From IMG/VR virus record IMGVR_UViG_3300025732_002268, positions 1-33,896 of that record: a stretch of 33,896 nt of DNA; one strand, written 5' to 3'. The position numbers were made by a program, and so were the translations under genes. Shown in pieces: positions 21,885 through 28,782 of this stretch. Positions within the stretch are counted from its first letter, which is position 1. Every line of letters begins with the position of its first letter. The stretch comes from a virus. The notes under the pieces are model-generated. The model was not told where the DNA came from and did not search any database. It saw nothing but the letters and a program-made list of their open reading frames with translations.

Positions 21885-22520
21885 ATGGCTTTTGTTTATA
21901 AAATTACAAATACCATCACCAACAAATGTTATATTGGTTGGACAGGTAATTCTGTAGAAAATCGATGGACTGAGCATAAAGTTGCGGCATCCAAAAATAC
22001 CGACAACAGGAAATTTTATAATGCCTTGCGTAAGTACGGCACCGAGTTCTGGTCGGTAGAAACATTAATTGAAACATCTTCAAAAGAAGAAGCTAAATTA
22101 AAAGAAATAGAACTTATAGAATATTTTGACTCGTACAATAAGGGTTACAATGCAACTAAAGGTGGAGACGGTAACAATGGCATTATAATGTCTGAGGAAT
22201 CTAATCTTAGAAGAAGTGAAGCATTAAAAGGTAAACCAAAAAGCGAAGCAACAATTGAAAAATTCAAAGCAAGGACACAAACAGAGGAAACGACTGCTAA
22301 AATTTCTTTAGCTCACAAAGGTATGAAAAAACCTTGGGTTAAATGGTCTCCTGAACAAATTGCTAAACGGGCAATGACTAGAAGATCACTGACCAAAGAA
22401 CAATACGACACAATTCATAACTTACGTTTGACTGGTATGACGATACGAGAAATTCACCAATCAACAGGAATTTCTGCCGATTTAGTCAAAAAATGGCTTA
22501 AATTGCCTTGGGACTTGTGA
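21885..22520 (+). CDS. GIY-YIG homing endonuclease (211 aa)
   Basis: The N-terminal nuclease domain has AFVYKITNTITNKCYIGWTG, with VY as the GIY equivalent and Y16-I17-G18 as YIG. Then come NRWTEHK with the catalytic Arg and a Glu in IELIEYFDSYNKGYNATKGG. NUMOD3-type repeats (MSEESNLRRSEALKGK, TEETTAKISLAHKGMKKP) and a C-terminal helix-turn-helix (MTIREIHQSTGISADLVKKW) bind DNA. It is a free-standing gene, 4 bases after the previous stop and overlapping the next start (TGATG). It probably inserted between two phage genes and promotes its own spread (inference). Confidence 0.9.
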   Translation: MAFVYKITNTITNKCYIGWTGNSVENRWTEHKVAASKNTDNRKFYNALRKYGTEFWSVETLIETSSKEEAKLKEIELIEYFDSYNKGYNATKGGDGNNGIIMSEESNLRRSEALKGKPKSEATIEKFKARTQTEETTAKISLAHKGMKKPWVKWSPEQIAKRAMTRRSLTKEQYDTIHNLRLTGMTIREIHQSTGISADLVKKWLKLPWDL

Positions 22521-22939
22521 TGCAGCGTTATATACGTCTAGTCGAAGCAGCTAACCGGGGATGCCCGGTGGCTACCTACGACATTGACGTAAACTTACGT
22601 AATCGCCAAAAGGCCATTGACAACTATGAATATGGTCCAGCAAATCCTGATGAGCCCGGTGATTATTGGAAAAAAGCTGCACGACGTTGGAACATAGCAG
22701 AAAAGACAGCCAAGACCATGCAATGTGGCAATTGTGCTGCGTTTGATGTCAGCGACAAGATGTGGCAGTGTATAGAAGATGGAATCAAAGGCGACGAGCG
22801 TGCTGCTGATGCCATGGCTACTATACACAAGGCTGACCTAGGATTTTGTAATTTCCTTCACTTCAAATGTGCCGGAGATAGATCGTGTACAGCGTGGGTC
22901 ACCGGCGGTGCCATTGACAACAAGGACAGAACTGAATAA
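22520..22939 (+). CDS. Cys-rich conserved phage protein (139 aa)
   Basis: The start at ATG 22520 overlaps the endonuclease stop. The segments MQCGNCAAFDVSDKMWQCIE and LGFCNFLHFKCAGDRSCTAW contain six conserved-looking Cys, enough for one or two metal sites. I recall this 'CGNCAAFD...GFCxxxxFKCxxxRSCxxWxxGG' pattern from proteins near head and neck genes of T4-like phages; its function is unknown. The stop shares a base with the next ATG (TAATG). Before the endonuclease arrived, it probably followed the GVAEG-motif gene directly. Confidence 0.7.
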   Translation: MQRYIRLVEAANRGCPVATYDIDVNLRNRQKAIDNYEYGPANPDEPGDYWKKAARRWNIAEKTAKTMQCGNCAAFDVSDKMWQCIEDGIKGDERAADAMATIHKADLGFCNFLHFKCAGDRSCTAWVTGGAIDNKDRTE

Positions 22940-23244
22940 TGCGTGTATTTGAGTTATTCGAAGCTGGCTTAACCTATCGTGGCTATCCGTGTACCAAGGA
23001 CTGCTCGGGGCATCAAGCAGGATACAACTGGGCAGTGGCATTCGGTTTGTCAGCAGACAATTGTCCGTATAGTAATAACAGTTTTTGGGAAGGATGTATT
23101 AGCAAAGATGAGCCAGGACCAGACCAAACCGAAGAATCCATTGTTAGAGAAAAGTGGAGTCAAAAATACAAAAACTCAATCAATTGCAGCAACCCAAAAG
23201 GGTTCAGTCAGCGAGCACATTGTCAGGGACGCAAGAAGTCATAG
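22939..23244 (+). CDS. Cys/Gly phage protein with NPKGFSQ C-terminal motif (101 aa)
   Basis: The first half contains TYRGYPCTKDCSGHQAGYNW with paired Cys and a second CPYSNNSFWEGC. The C-terminus INCSNPKGFSQRAHCQGRKK is a motif that I recall as a recurrent ending of T4-like phage proteins, sometimes following GVAEG linkers as in the 535-aa protein upstream. It may be a small virion or scaffold-associated protein. The ending echoes the RHNCDNPGPRWK end of the upstream gene, which links the three proteins. A terminator follows at 23285. Confidence 0.65.
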   Translation: MRVFELFEAGLTYRGYPCTKDCSGHQAGYNWAVAFGLSADNCPYSNNSFWEGCISKDEPGPDQTEESIVREKWSQKYKNSINCSNPKGFSQRAHCQGRKKS

Positions 23245-23284
23245 TTGGACGATGTACTGGGCTAGACTAGGATACAGACAATAA

Positions 23285-23341
23285 CCCTGCCGTTGACAGG
23301 GTTTTTCTTTTTTGCTATACTAGGGGTACAGTAAACAAACG
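23285..23341 (+). promoter_or_regulatory. terminator/promoter/leader module, copy 1
   Basis: CCCTG (23285-23289) and CAGGG (23297-23301) form a hairpin with a T-rich tail, ending upstream transcription. The same bases supply the -35 TTGACA (23293-23298); -10 TATACT is at 23316-23321 with a 17-nt spacer. The leader TACAGTAAACAAACGGAG is shared with two downstream copies and contains the RBS. Start codon at 23351. Confidence 0.85.
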
Positions 23342-23350
23342 GAGCAGGAA

Positions 23351-23632
23351 ATGCGTCAAGCAGAGACACTAGAATTCCGCAATATAGTTAATCGTGTGTT
23401 GCGTGAAAACAACACTATGATTATCAAAACCTATACCGATTCTACTCCCGGAGACAGAGCTAAGAACTCTAATAGGCGTATTGTGACATTTTGGGTTGGC
23501 TATGGTTTTAATCGAACTAAAGTATTAAAGAGCATTCGTGAGTGGATGCTACTAGCAGGCATTGAGGCTGACTTGCGTATGTCGCGTGGCTATATCCGCG
23601 GAACTTGTGTGTTGTCAAAACACAACAGCTAG
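23351..23632 (+). CDS. hypothetical early-type protein (93 aa)
   Basis: No family recognised. The protein is basic with helices at both ends and contains RIVTFWVGYGFNRTKVLKSI, a strand followed by a helix. It is the first of three short genes, each behind a near-identical strong promoter and leader, so it is likely an early gene expressed from host RNA polymerase at the onset of infection. Such small early proteins often bind host enzymes, but nothing here shows a target. Confidence 0.65.
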   Translation: MRQAETLEFRNIVNRVLRENNTMIIKTYTDSTPGDRAKNSNRRIVTFWVGYGFNRTKVLKSIREWMLLAGIEADLRMSRGYIRGTCVLSKHNS

Positions 23633-23647
23633 AGAATAACCCGAAAC

Positions 23648-23699
23648 TTGACAGGGGAATCCATTTTTGCTATAATAGTGGTACAGTAAACAAACGGAG
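23648..23699 (+). promoter_or_regulatory. terminator/promoter/leader module, copy 2
   Basis: TTGACA 23648-23653, 17-nt spacer, TATAAT 23671-23676: both hexamers perfect. The AGTGGTACAGTAAACAAACG leader with GGAG matches copies 1 and 3. The hairpin part is weaker than in the others (CCC/GGG only). Start codon at 23706. Confidence 0.88.
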
Positions 23700-23705
23700 C
23701 TACAA

Positions 23706-23948
23706 ATGGAAACACAATGTCTTGCTCGTGCTAAACTTGTTTATATCAAAAAGTTAAGTGTGTATCAGTTAAAAGTTGCGTTTAATGTGCGTGAGACCAA
23801 CGCAAGAGGACATTACATTTTTCCTGTGCAAAAAAAATGTGCATTTGTAAGTGGTCATATTCCTTATAACTGTCTCGAAAAAGACTTGCCTCGCGTAGTT
23901 GCTCAGGCAAAAATGCAGTTGCGTACAGACAACATCGAGTTCGTCTAA
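23706..23948 (+). CDS. hypothetical early-type protein (80 aa)
   Basis: The product has strands RAKLVYIKKLSVYQLKVAFN and YIFPVQKKCAFVSGHIPYNC, then a helix with a short last strand, giving a plausible small beta-beta-alpha fold. It carries a net positive charge and three Cys. No family recognised. Expression is expected to be strong and early because of its perfect sigma70 promoter and shared leader. Confidence 0.65.
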   Translation: METQCLARAKLVYIKKLSVYQLKVAFNVRETNARGHYIFPVQKKCAFVSGHIPYNCLEKDLPRVVAQAKMQLRTDNIEFV

Positions 23949-23956
23949 ATACAACA

Positions 23957-24022
23957 GAATACCCCTAAGGTTGACAGGGGTATTCATTTCAGCTATAATA
24001 GTGGTACAGTAACAAAACGGAG
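23957..24022 (+). promoter_or_regulatory. terminator/promoter/leader module, copy 3
   Basis: GAATACCCCT (23957-23966) and AGGGGTATTC (23976-23985) make a perfect 10-bp hairpin that embeds the -35 TTGACA (23971-23976). The -10 TATAAT is at 23994-23999, spacer 17. The leader GTGGTACAGTAACAAAACGG continues to the RBS. Start codon at 24029. Confidence 0.88.
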
Positions 24023-24028
24023 CCTGAA

Positions 24029-24304
24029 ATGATTCGTTTCGCTGATATGACTGAATCCCAAAAGCGTGAAGTCCGCATGTATGGTTGTACCCAAGACCAA
24101 ATGCGTGAAGCTGTTGAGCAGAGTTTGACTTATCGTTTTTCGGGTGCTGCTATGTACGCAATGAGCATGATGAGTGATGCTCAAGAAATGGTAGCTCATG
24201 GTCCTTATGATTCAGACACGCTGGCTAATATATTAGAAGACCAGCGTCAGTTGTTGAATCGTGCTAAATGGATCTTGTCAACTTATGTTATGGAGCAGAG
24301 ATAA
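24029..24304 (+). CDS. hypothetical helical protein (91 aa)
   Basis: Almost fully helical by eye, Met- and Gln-rich (AAMYAMSMMSDAQEMVAHG, TLANILEDQRQLLNRAKWIL). No known domain. It is expressed from promoter copy 3, and its stop shares a base with the next start (TAATG). It begins a run of five tiny coupled genes to 24974 that probably form one early operon. Confidence 0.65.
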   Translation: MIRFADMTESQKREVRMYGCTQDQMREAVEQSLTYRFSGAAMYAMSMMSDAQEMVAHGPYDSDTLANILEDQRQLLNRAKWILSTYVMEQR

Positions 24305-24483
24305 TGTGGGGTTTTGATCATAGACAGAGTCGTCCAGTTACCAACGAATTACTAGATCTAGCCGAACAAGGTGTGCTAACATGGGAACAATTGGCTCGTG
24401 ACGCACTTGGTTGGATGAGTGAAGCAGAAGTACAGAAATTTGCCCAAGCTAACGATTATTTACAGGAGCAGGAAAATGAGTAA
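24304..24483 (+). CDS. hypothetical small acidic protein (59 aa)
   Basis: The ATG at 24304 overlaps the previous stop; an upstream in-frame start at 24268 would overlap 37 bases and is less likely. The sequence is helical and acidic (VTNELLDLAEQGVLTWEQLA, SEAEVQKFAQANDYL) and looks like a small helical-bundle protein. The stop overlaps the next start (ATGAGTAA). Function unknown. Confidence 0.6.
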   Translation: MWGFDHRQSRPVTNELLDLAEQGVLTWEQLARDALGWMSEAEVQKFAQANDYLQEQENE

Positions 24484-24625
24484 AGATCTACAAGAAGTTG
24501 TTGACAGTTGTAGCGATTGGCTTATTACAGCATTGGACCAGAATTATTCAGATAAAGGTCTGATTACAGTACTCAAGACCATTGACAAGATTCAAAAAGA
24601 AATTGATCGAGGAGTCTACCAATGA
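24476..24625 (+). CDS. hypothetical small protein (49 aa)
   Basis: Start ATG 24476 is preceded by AGGAGCAGGAAA, a good RBS within the previous gene. The product is one or two amphipathic helices (LQEVVDSCSDWLITALDQNY, LITVLKTIDKIQKEIDRGVY). It ends with an ATGA overlap into the next gene. Coupling on both sides argues that it is translated. Function unknown. Confidence 0.6.
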   Translation: MSKDLQEVVDSCSDWLITALDQNYSDKGLITVLKTIDKIQKEIDRGVYQ

Positions 24626-24780
24626 AGAAGGTCATGCAGATGCGTATGCTCAAGAGTCCTAATCCCAGAATTCATTTTATGTTGTTTCAAGCCAACAGCC
24701 CGTTTCGTGCCAGGACTGTTGAGAATAAGAAGCAGTTCCAACGGCACGAGAAACATCGTAATCAACCACTTGGAGATTAA
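24622..24780 (+). CDS. very basic small protein (52 aa)
   Basis: A 53-codon ORF coupled to the previous gene by ATGA. It is Lys/Arg/His/Gln-rich with a Met-rich start (MKKVMQMRML) and NKKQFQRHEKHRNQPL at the end, so it may bind nucleic acid. GGAG just before its stop serves as RBS for the next gene. No family recognised. Confidence 0.55.
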   Translation: MKKVMQMRMLKSPNPRIHFMLFQANSPFRARTVENKKQFQRHEKHRNQPLGD

Positions 24781-24782
24781 TC

Positions 24783-24974
24783 ATGGCCATGTACGAAGTC
24801 ACTTATAGTTTGGGTTCACGCACTGAGACTAGTTCGTTTTCAGGTTCAAGTGCATTACAGTATCAGAAGATTGTAGTAGAAGCAAATGGTCCAAATACAG
24901 CTCAACGCATTGTAGAGAGCATGTTTGGTGGCCCCAATAATTGCTTAGTGGGTGCCGCTTGGCAGGTAGGTTGA
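24783..24974 (+). CDS. hypothetical small protein (63 aa)
   Basis: The start is ATG 24783 (or 24789), with GGAG about ten bases upstream inside the previous gene. Two strands (MYEVTYSLGSRTE, YQKIVVEANGPN) and a helix (TAQRIVESMFGG) look like a small alpha/beta fold seen in some phage DUF proteins where a strand-helix unit ends in a conserved C-terminus. No function recognised. The -35 hexamer of the next promoter overlaps its stop. Confidence 0.6.
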   Translation: MAMYEVTYSLGSRTETSSFSGSSALQYQKIVVEANGPNTAQRIVESMFGGPNNCLVGAAWQVG

Positions 24975-24999
24975 CAGGTAGTATTTTCGGTAGTATAAT
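24971..24999 (+). promoter_or_regulatory. consensus sigma70 promoter TTGACA-17-TATAAT
   Basis: Perfect hexamers (24971-24976, 24994-24999) with a 17-nt spacer. Transcription would start near 25006, giving a leader of about 40 nt before ATG 25048. The leader differs from the repeated GTACAGTAAACAAACGGAG leader of the three upstream modules. Confidence 0.88.
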
Positions 25000-25047
25000 T
25001 TGACTTGTAGTAAATCTTTTTCCAACAACTCTCTAATCGAGGTTATT

Positions 25048-25497
25048 ATGTCAGACGACAACAAACTGTTCAAAGTTGCAGGTGTTTCTAGTGGTAAGAC
25101 TGGCTATAAGGTTCGCTTTGCCAGTGATATGACTCGTGTTAAAGTGCTCATGAAAACTGGTAACAGTGACATTGAGCTTGTTGAACTGCCCAATGAGATG
25201 TCTAAGGGCGATGCTGTTACCTTCCTTAAAGGCACTGCATTGATGGAACGTGCCGAGTATCGCGAAGCTATCGAAGCTGCGGATGCTAAGTATAACGCTA
25301 CTTCTGTTGTCCGTGTGTCTAAGCCGGCAAAGCCAGCAGTGACCAAGACTAGTGCACCCAAGCGAGGTGCTCCTTCAATTGAAGACATTCGTGCTCGTGC
25401 ACAGGCCAGTAAAGTTAGCGAAGCACCTGCTGACATGCTAGGCGAAGCAATCGCTGCATTGGTAGCCGAAAGTCAAAAAGAGTCTAGTCAAGCCTAA
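25048..25497 (+). CDS. conserved-type phage protein with Ala/Lys/Pro linker (149 aa)
   Basis: The start ATG 25048 follows CGAGG; an in-frame TTG at 25000 lies before the expected transcript start and is rejected. The N-terminal ~70 residues form a small beta-rich domain (YKVRFASDMTRVKVLMKTGN). A linker VSKPAKPAVTKTSAPKRGAP and a helical Ala-rich tail follow. No known family. A perfect promoter and a strong terminator enclose it as a single-gene unit, suggesting heavy expression. Perhaps a nucleic-acid-associated early protein. Confidence 0.7.
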   Translation: MSDDNKLFKVAGVSSGKTGYKVRFASDMTRVKVLMKTGNSDIELVELPNEMSKGDAVTFLKGTALMERAEYREAIEAADAKYNATSVVRVSKPAKPAVTKTSAPKRGAPSIEDIRARAQASKVSEAPADMLGEAIAALVAESQKESSQA

Positions 25498-25517
25498 GCC
25501 ATAGTGGCTTAAATAAC

Positions 25518-25539
25518 AAGGGCACTCCAGTGCCCTTTT
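25518..25539 (+). terminator. rho-independent terminator
   Basis: AAGGGCAC (25518-25525) pairs with GTGCCCTT (25530-25537) around TCCA and runs into a short T tract. It lies 20 bases after the previous stop and before the RBS AAGGAG of the YccA-like gene. Confidence 0.88.
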
Positions 25540-25560
25540 CACACATCTAAAGGAGATACT

Positions 25561-26262
25561 ATGTTTGAAAATGTAGCTGATTTTGGATACCATCGTAGTT
25601 ATCGTTCAGCCGCAGAGATTAATCAGGCCATGGCTCGAGTTTATAACTACATGTTCTTGGCAGTAGCAACGAGTATGATTGTGAGCCTGGCAGTGGCCGC
25701 TAGTCCCGCTGCAATGGCCGTGTTCTTTGGCCCCGTTACCAAGTGGATCACCATGTTTGCGCCCTTGGTATTTGTGTTTCTAGTACCCATGGCCATCAAT
25801 TCTGGTATTGCTCGAGAAGGTGCCATTGCGTTATTGCTAGCATTTGCCGGCGTAATGGGTCTTAGCCTAAGTGCCTTTATGGCAGTGTTTACTGGCATGA
25901 GTGTGATCACAGCCTTCTTAGGCGCAAGTGTGCTATTTGGAACAATGAGTCTATATGGTTACTTTACTAAGAGCAGTCTTGATAGCATTGGCAAGTATCT
26001 TTTTATTGGTCTTATCGCTATTATTATTGCCAGCGTTATTAATATTTTTATCGGTAGCAGTGTTATGGCCATGGTTATTAGTGCTGTGGCTATTGTTATT
26101 TTTCTGGGTTTGACTGCGTACGATACGCAACAAATTCGCGAGCAGGTTAGTTATGCAGATGAGGATCATCGCGCTGAAGTCTTGGGTGCGTTGAGTTTAT
26201 ACTTAAACTTCATCAATATCTTTACCAGCCTACTTAACCTCACAGGATCACGTAATGATTAA
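25561..26262 (+). CDS. Bax inhibitor-1/YccA-family membrane protein (233 aa)
   Basis: About seven hydrophobic segments span residues 30-230. The family hallmarks are present: an N-terminal YRSAAEINQAMARVYNYMFL, GYFTKSSLDSIGKYL, a late FLGLTAYDTQQIREQ, and ALSLYLNFINIFTSLLNLTG at the end. Bacterial relatives such as YccA bind FtsH and limit its proteolysis of membrane proteins. A phage copy could protect phage membrane proteins or steer FtsH, as lambda CIII does by other means (inference). Good RBS AAGGAG. The next gene overlaps its stop by eight bases. Confidence 0.92.
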   Translation: MFENVADFGYHRSYRSAAEINQAMARVYNYMFLAVATSMIVSLAVAASPAAMAVFFGPVTKWITMFAPLVFVFLVPMAINSGIAREGAIALLLAFAGVMGLSLSAFMAVFTGMSVITAFLGASVLFGTMSLYGYFTKSSLDSIGKYLFIGLIAIIIASVINIFIGSSVMAMVISAVAIVIFLGLTAYDTQQIREQVSYADEDHRAEVLGALSLYLNFINIFTSLLNLTGSRND

Positions 26263-26701
26263 GACTTTGAAAGAGTACATTGAATCTGTGCAAGGCGATA
26301 CTGTTGGTGAGGAATGGTTTAGTAAAGGTGCGTTTACGGCATTCAAGCGTCCTGCTCGTGAGCCTTATGAAATAGCAGATCAAGCAGGCACCATTGATAC
26401 CCTAGAAGGGCCAGTACGATATCCTGCGGGATATTATATCATGACTGGACCCAAAGGTGAGCGTTATCCTATTAGTCCAGAGCGGTTTCGAGAGATCAAA
26501 GTCGACAACGGTGACGGCACTGCTAGTCCAAAGCCTATCAAAAAGTTGGCCAAAGTAGCAGACCATTCTGGCACCGTTGACACCGCCTGGGGAGAAAAGT
26601 TACAATACAATCCCGAGGTTGATGTAATTGTGCGTCATGGTCCTGGTGACTATGGTGTAGTCAAAGCGGATATTTTCAAACAGACTTACGAAAGAGTGTA
26701 A
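26255..26701 (+). CDS. hypothetical protein with duplicated beta module (148 aa)
   Basis: Two similar parts are visible: ADQAGTIDTLEGPVRYPAGY followed by YIMTGPKGERYPISPERFRE, and ADHSGTVDTAWGEKLQYNPE followed by VIVRHGPGDYGVVKADIFKQ. Each has the order 'A-D-x-x-G-T-(I/V)-D-T', a Gly-rich strand, 'G-P' and a final phenylalanine helix, so the protein likely arose by tandem duplication of a ~60-residue unit. 'PGDYGVVKADIF' resembles the PGDYG domain of unknown function. Translation is coupled on both sides. Function unknown. Confidence 0.7.
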   Translation: MIKTLKEYIESVQGDTVGEEWFSKGAFTAFKRPAREPYEIADQAGTIDTLEGPVRYPAGYYIMTGPKGERYPISPERFREIKVDNGDGTASPKPIKKLAKVADHSGTVDTAWGEKLQYNPEVDVIVRHGPGDYGVVKADIFKQTYERV

Positions 26702-27543
26702 TGCCTACTAGATCCAGTTACTGGTCCAACTCAAAATTCGCCGATTGGCTGCGAGGCCGACCCAAGGGCGGTGCCAAGACCAGTTCAGAGTGGAAGTCAT
26801 GGCATGAGCAGAGTCAGCAAGCTCATCCCATCCGGTATTGGATCGCTGAAGAAGTCTTGGATCAGATCCAAGATACCATAATGTGGCCTGTGGATAAATT
26901 ATATGACCTTAAGTATTACGTTAATAATCGTTGGGTTACTAGTACTCATGCACTCACTGCACACCGCCGTGACATCCCTAGAGGCGAGTGGCGTGACCTG
27001 GGCAACCGTTTTTTACCTTGCTTGTTTAACGAGCTCGTTAATTTTGTTGAAGTTGAACTAGCATGGAAACATGTGGCTTGTGATCAATCTGTCAGAGCCA
27101 AGTACCAAGTACCTTGGTATGGCCTAGGTTGGTTTCGTTGGCGTAGCTGGCGTTGTGCCCAAGCCGGTATTGACTATCTTAACTGGGAGATCAATCTTGT
27201 CAAAGATCGAAGTTGGGGTCTCAGTCCCGACGATGCCGAATATGGTGAACCCACTGATCAGGCTCGAGCGGCGCTAGAGATCTTATCATTATATACGTGG
27301 TGGACCCAAGTATACCCTAAGAGGCAAGATCCGCATGATGAAAGTGGCTGGAGCGAGGCATGTGCATTTGGCAGAAAGGAAGGGGATGACTTTCTCAGTA
27401 TGTTGGACAATACCGATCCCGACTATGTTGCCATGCGAGATCGTGCTCACGAACGCCTACGTGAAATCGAAGCCCAGCGTGAACAAGAAGACACAGACAT
27501 GTTGATTCGTCTGATTCGAGTAAGGGAACGACTCTGGACATAA
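26701..27543 (+). CDS. large hypothetical Trp-rich phage protein (280 aa)
   Basis: No family recognised. The protein has an unusual Trp content throughout (YWSNSKFADWLRG, WYGLGWFRWRSWRCAQAGID) and a charged C-terminal helix (HERLREIEAQREQEDTDMLI). I recall similar proteins in T4-like phages, where no function is known. It has no membrane segments. It starts with a TAATG overlap and ends before a late-type promoter. It may be a nucleotide- or nucleic-acid-processing protein, but no catalytic motif can be pointed to. Confidence 0.65.
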   Translation: MPTRSSYWSNSKFADWLRGRPKGGAKTSSEWKSWHEQSQQAHPIRYWIAEEVLDQIQDTIMWPVDKLYDLKYYVNNRWVTSTHALTAHRRDIPRGEWRDLGNRFLPCLFNELVNFVEVELAWKHVACDQSVRAKYQVPWYGLGWFRWRSWRCAQAGIDYLNWEINLVKDRSWGLSPDDAEYGEPTDQARAALEILSLYTWWTQVYPKRQDPHDESGWSEACAFGRKEGDDFLSMLDNTDPDYVAMRDRAHERLREIEAQREQEDTDMLIRLIRVRERLWT

Positions 27544-27565
27544 TTTACCAAGACCTGTTTATTCA

Positions 27566-27573
27566 ATTAAATA
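27566..27573 (+). promoter_or_regulatory. late promoter-like ATTAAATA upstream of the BMP gene
   Basis: Two mismatches to TATAAATA but properly placed: transcription would start near 27579, shortly before AAGGAG (27583-27588) and ATG 27599. It lies in a 55-base gap. Confidence 0.45.
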
Positions 27574-27598
27574 TTTTATCTAAAGGAGATCTTCAATT

Positions 27599-28723
27599 AT
27601 GATGTCAATCAAACGTAGGCTGGTGCATTTAGCCGTAGCCTCACTTACCGCTGTAGCACTGGCGGCATGTACTAAGAAAGAGGAAGCCAAACCCGCAGAG
27701 GCGCCTAAAGCAGCAGAGCAGTTAAAAGTGGGATTTATCTATGTGGGACCAGTGGGCGATGCTGGATGGACATTTGCACACGACAATGGGCGTAAGCATA
27801 TTGAAGCCAAATTTGGCGATCGGATCAAAACTACTTTTGTAGAAAAGGTACCTGAAGGTGCTGATGCAGAACGTGTTATCCGTGACTTAGTAGCACAAGG
27901 GCACAAGTTAATCTTTGCTACATCATTTGGATTTGGTGATGCCATGGAAAAGGTAGCCAAGGATCACCCTGATGTCAAGTTTGAACATGCCACTGGTTAC
28001 AAAACTTCAGAAAACCTGCGTGTATATGAAGCCAAGTTTTATGAAGATGCTTACATGGCTGGTGTAGTAGCAGGCACCGTAACCAAAACTAACACCATTG
28101 GATTCGTGGGCAGTTTTCCAATTCCTGAAGTCTTGCGTAATATCAACGCATTTACTCTAGGTGCTCGCAGTGTGAATCCTAAGGTAACTACTAAGGTAGT
28201 CTGGGTCAACACATGGTTTGATCCGCCAAAGGAAAGTGAAGCAGCGCAGGCCTTGATTAATCAAAGGGCTGATGTATTGCTACAGAACACTGATTCCACT
28301 GCTGTACTACAAACCGCAGAAAAGAATGGTAAGTTTGCCTTTGGTTGGGATAGTGACATGAGCGCATTTGCGCCAAAGGCACACTTAGGCTCAGCTGTGG
28401 TCAACTGGGGTCCTTACTATGAAAAAGCAGTAAACGATGTGCTCAACGGTACGTGGAAAACTGCGGATACAAAGTGGGGAACCAAAGAAGGTGCCAATGA
28501 CTTGATCAAGGTCGCCGACTCGGTACCCGAATCAGCTCGGAAGCGTGTTGATGAAATCAAAGCTGGATTAAAAGCCGGTACCTTTAATGTATTCCAAGGT
28601 CCGTTAAAAGACAATACCGGTAAGGTAGTGCTAGAAAAGGACCAAGTGGCAGATGATGCTTGGAAAGGTCGAATTAATTTCTACATAGAAGGTGTTGAAG
28701 GCCGAATTCCGGCTAGCAAATAA
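27599..28723 (+). CDS. BMP/PnrA-type substrate-binding lipoprotein (374 aa)
   Basis: A lipoprotein signal is clear: basic MSIKRRL, a hydrophobic core, and lipobox ALAAC with C24. After an Ala/Pro/Lys linker the Med/PnrA domain follows. It includes LKVGFIYVGPVGDAGWTFAH, IFATSFGFGDAMEKVAKDHP, GVVAGTVTKTNTIGFVGSFP, ALINQRADVLLQNTDSTAVL and FGWDSDMSAFAPKAHLGSAV. Cellular members bind purine nucleosides or related ligands for an ABC importer. No permease or ATPase is nearby, so it must use the host transporter or simply bind a ligand. Full-length and intact. A nutrient-scavenging or receptor-masking role for the phage is inferred. Confidence 0.93.
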   Translation: MMSIKRRLVHLAVASLTAVALAACTKKEEAKPAEAPKAAEQLKVGFIYVGPVGDAGWTFAHDNGRKHIEAKFGDRIKTTFVEKVPEGADAERVIRDLVAQGHKLIFATSFGFGDAMEKVAKDHPDVKFEHATGYKTSENLRVYEAKFYEDAYMAGVVAGTVTKTNTIGFVGSFPIPEVLRNINAFTLGARSVNPKVTTKVVWVNTWFDPPKESEAAQALINQRADVLLQNTDSTAVLQTAEKNGKFAFGWDSDMSAFAPKAHLGSAVVNWGPYYEKAVNDVLNGTWKTADTKWGTKEGANDLIKVADSVPESARKRVDEIKAGLKAGTFNVFQGPLKDNTGKVVLEKDQVADDAWKGRINFYIEGVEGRIPASK

Positions 28724-28742
28724 CCTTTAATTGCTGTATAAT

Positions 28743-28770
28743 AAGGGTAAGTTAAATCTTACCCTTTTTT
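28743..28770 (+). terminator. rho-independent terminator after the BMP gene
   Basis: AAGGGTAAG (28743-28751) pairs with CTTACCCTT (28758-28766) around TTAAAT, then TTTT. It isolates the BMP gene from the next gene, whose RBS GAAGG begins at 28774. Confidence 0.92.
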
Positions 28771-28782
28771 ATTGAAGGTACT

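Noticed and set aside
22979-23284. 101-codon + frame overlapping the NPKGFSQ protein
   Set aside because: It lies in a shifted frame over a gene with conserved Cys and a recognised C-terminal motif, and no RBS supports it.
23285-24022. CRISPR-like array from the three repeated leaders
   Set aside because: Only three copies about 330 bases apart, each placed before an ORF with promoter hexamers and RBS, so they are promoter cassettes.
28737-28742. TATAAT after the BMP gene as a promoter
   Set aside because: No -35 hexamer at a suitable distance, and a strong terminator follows directly.
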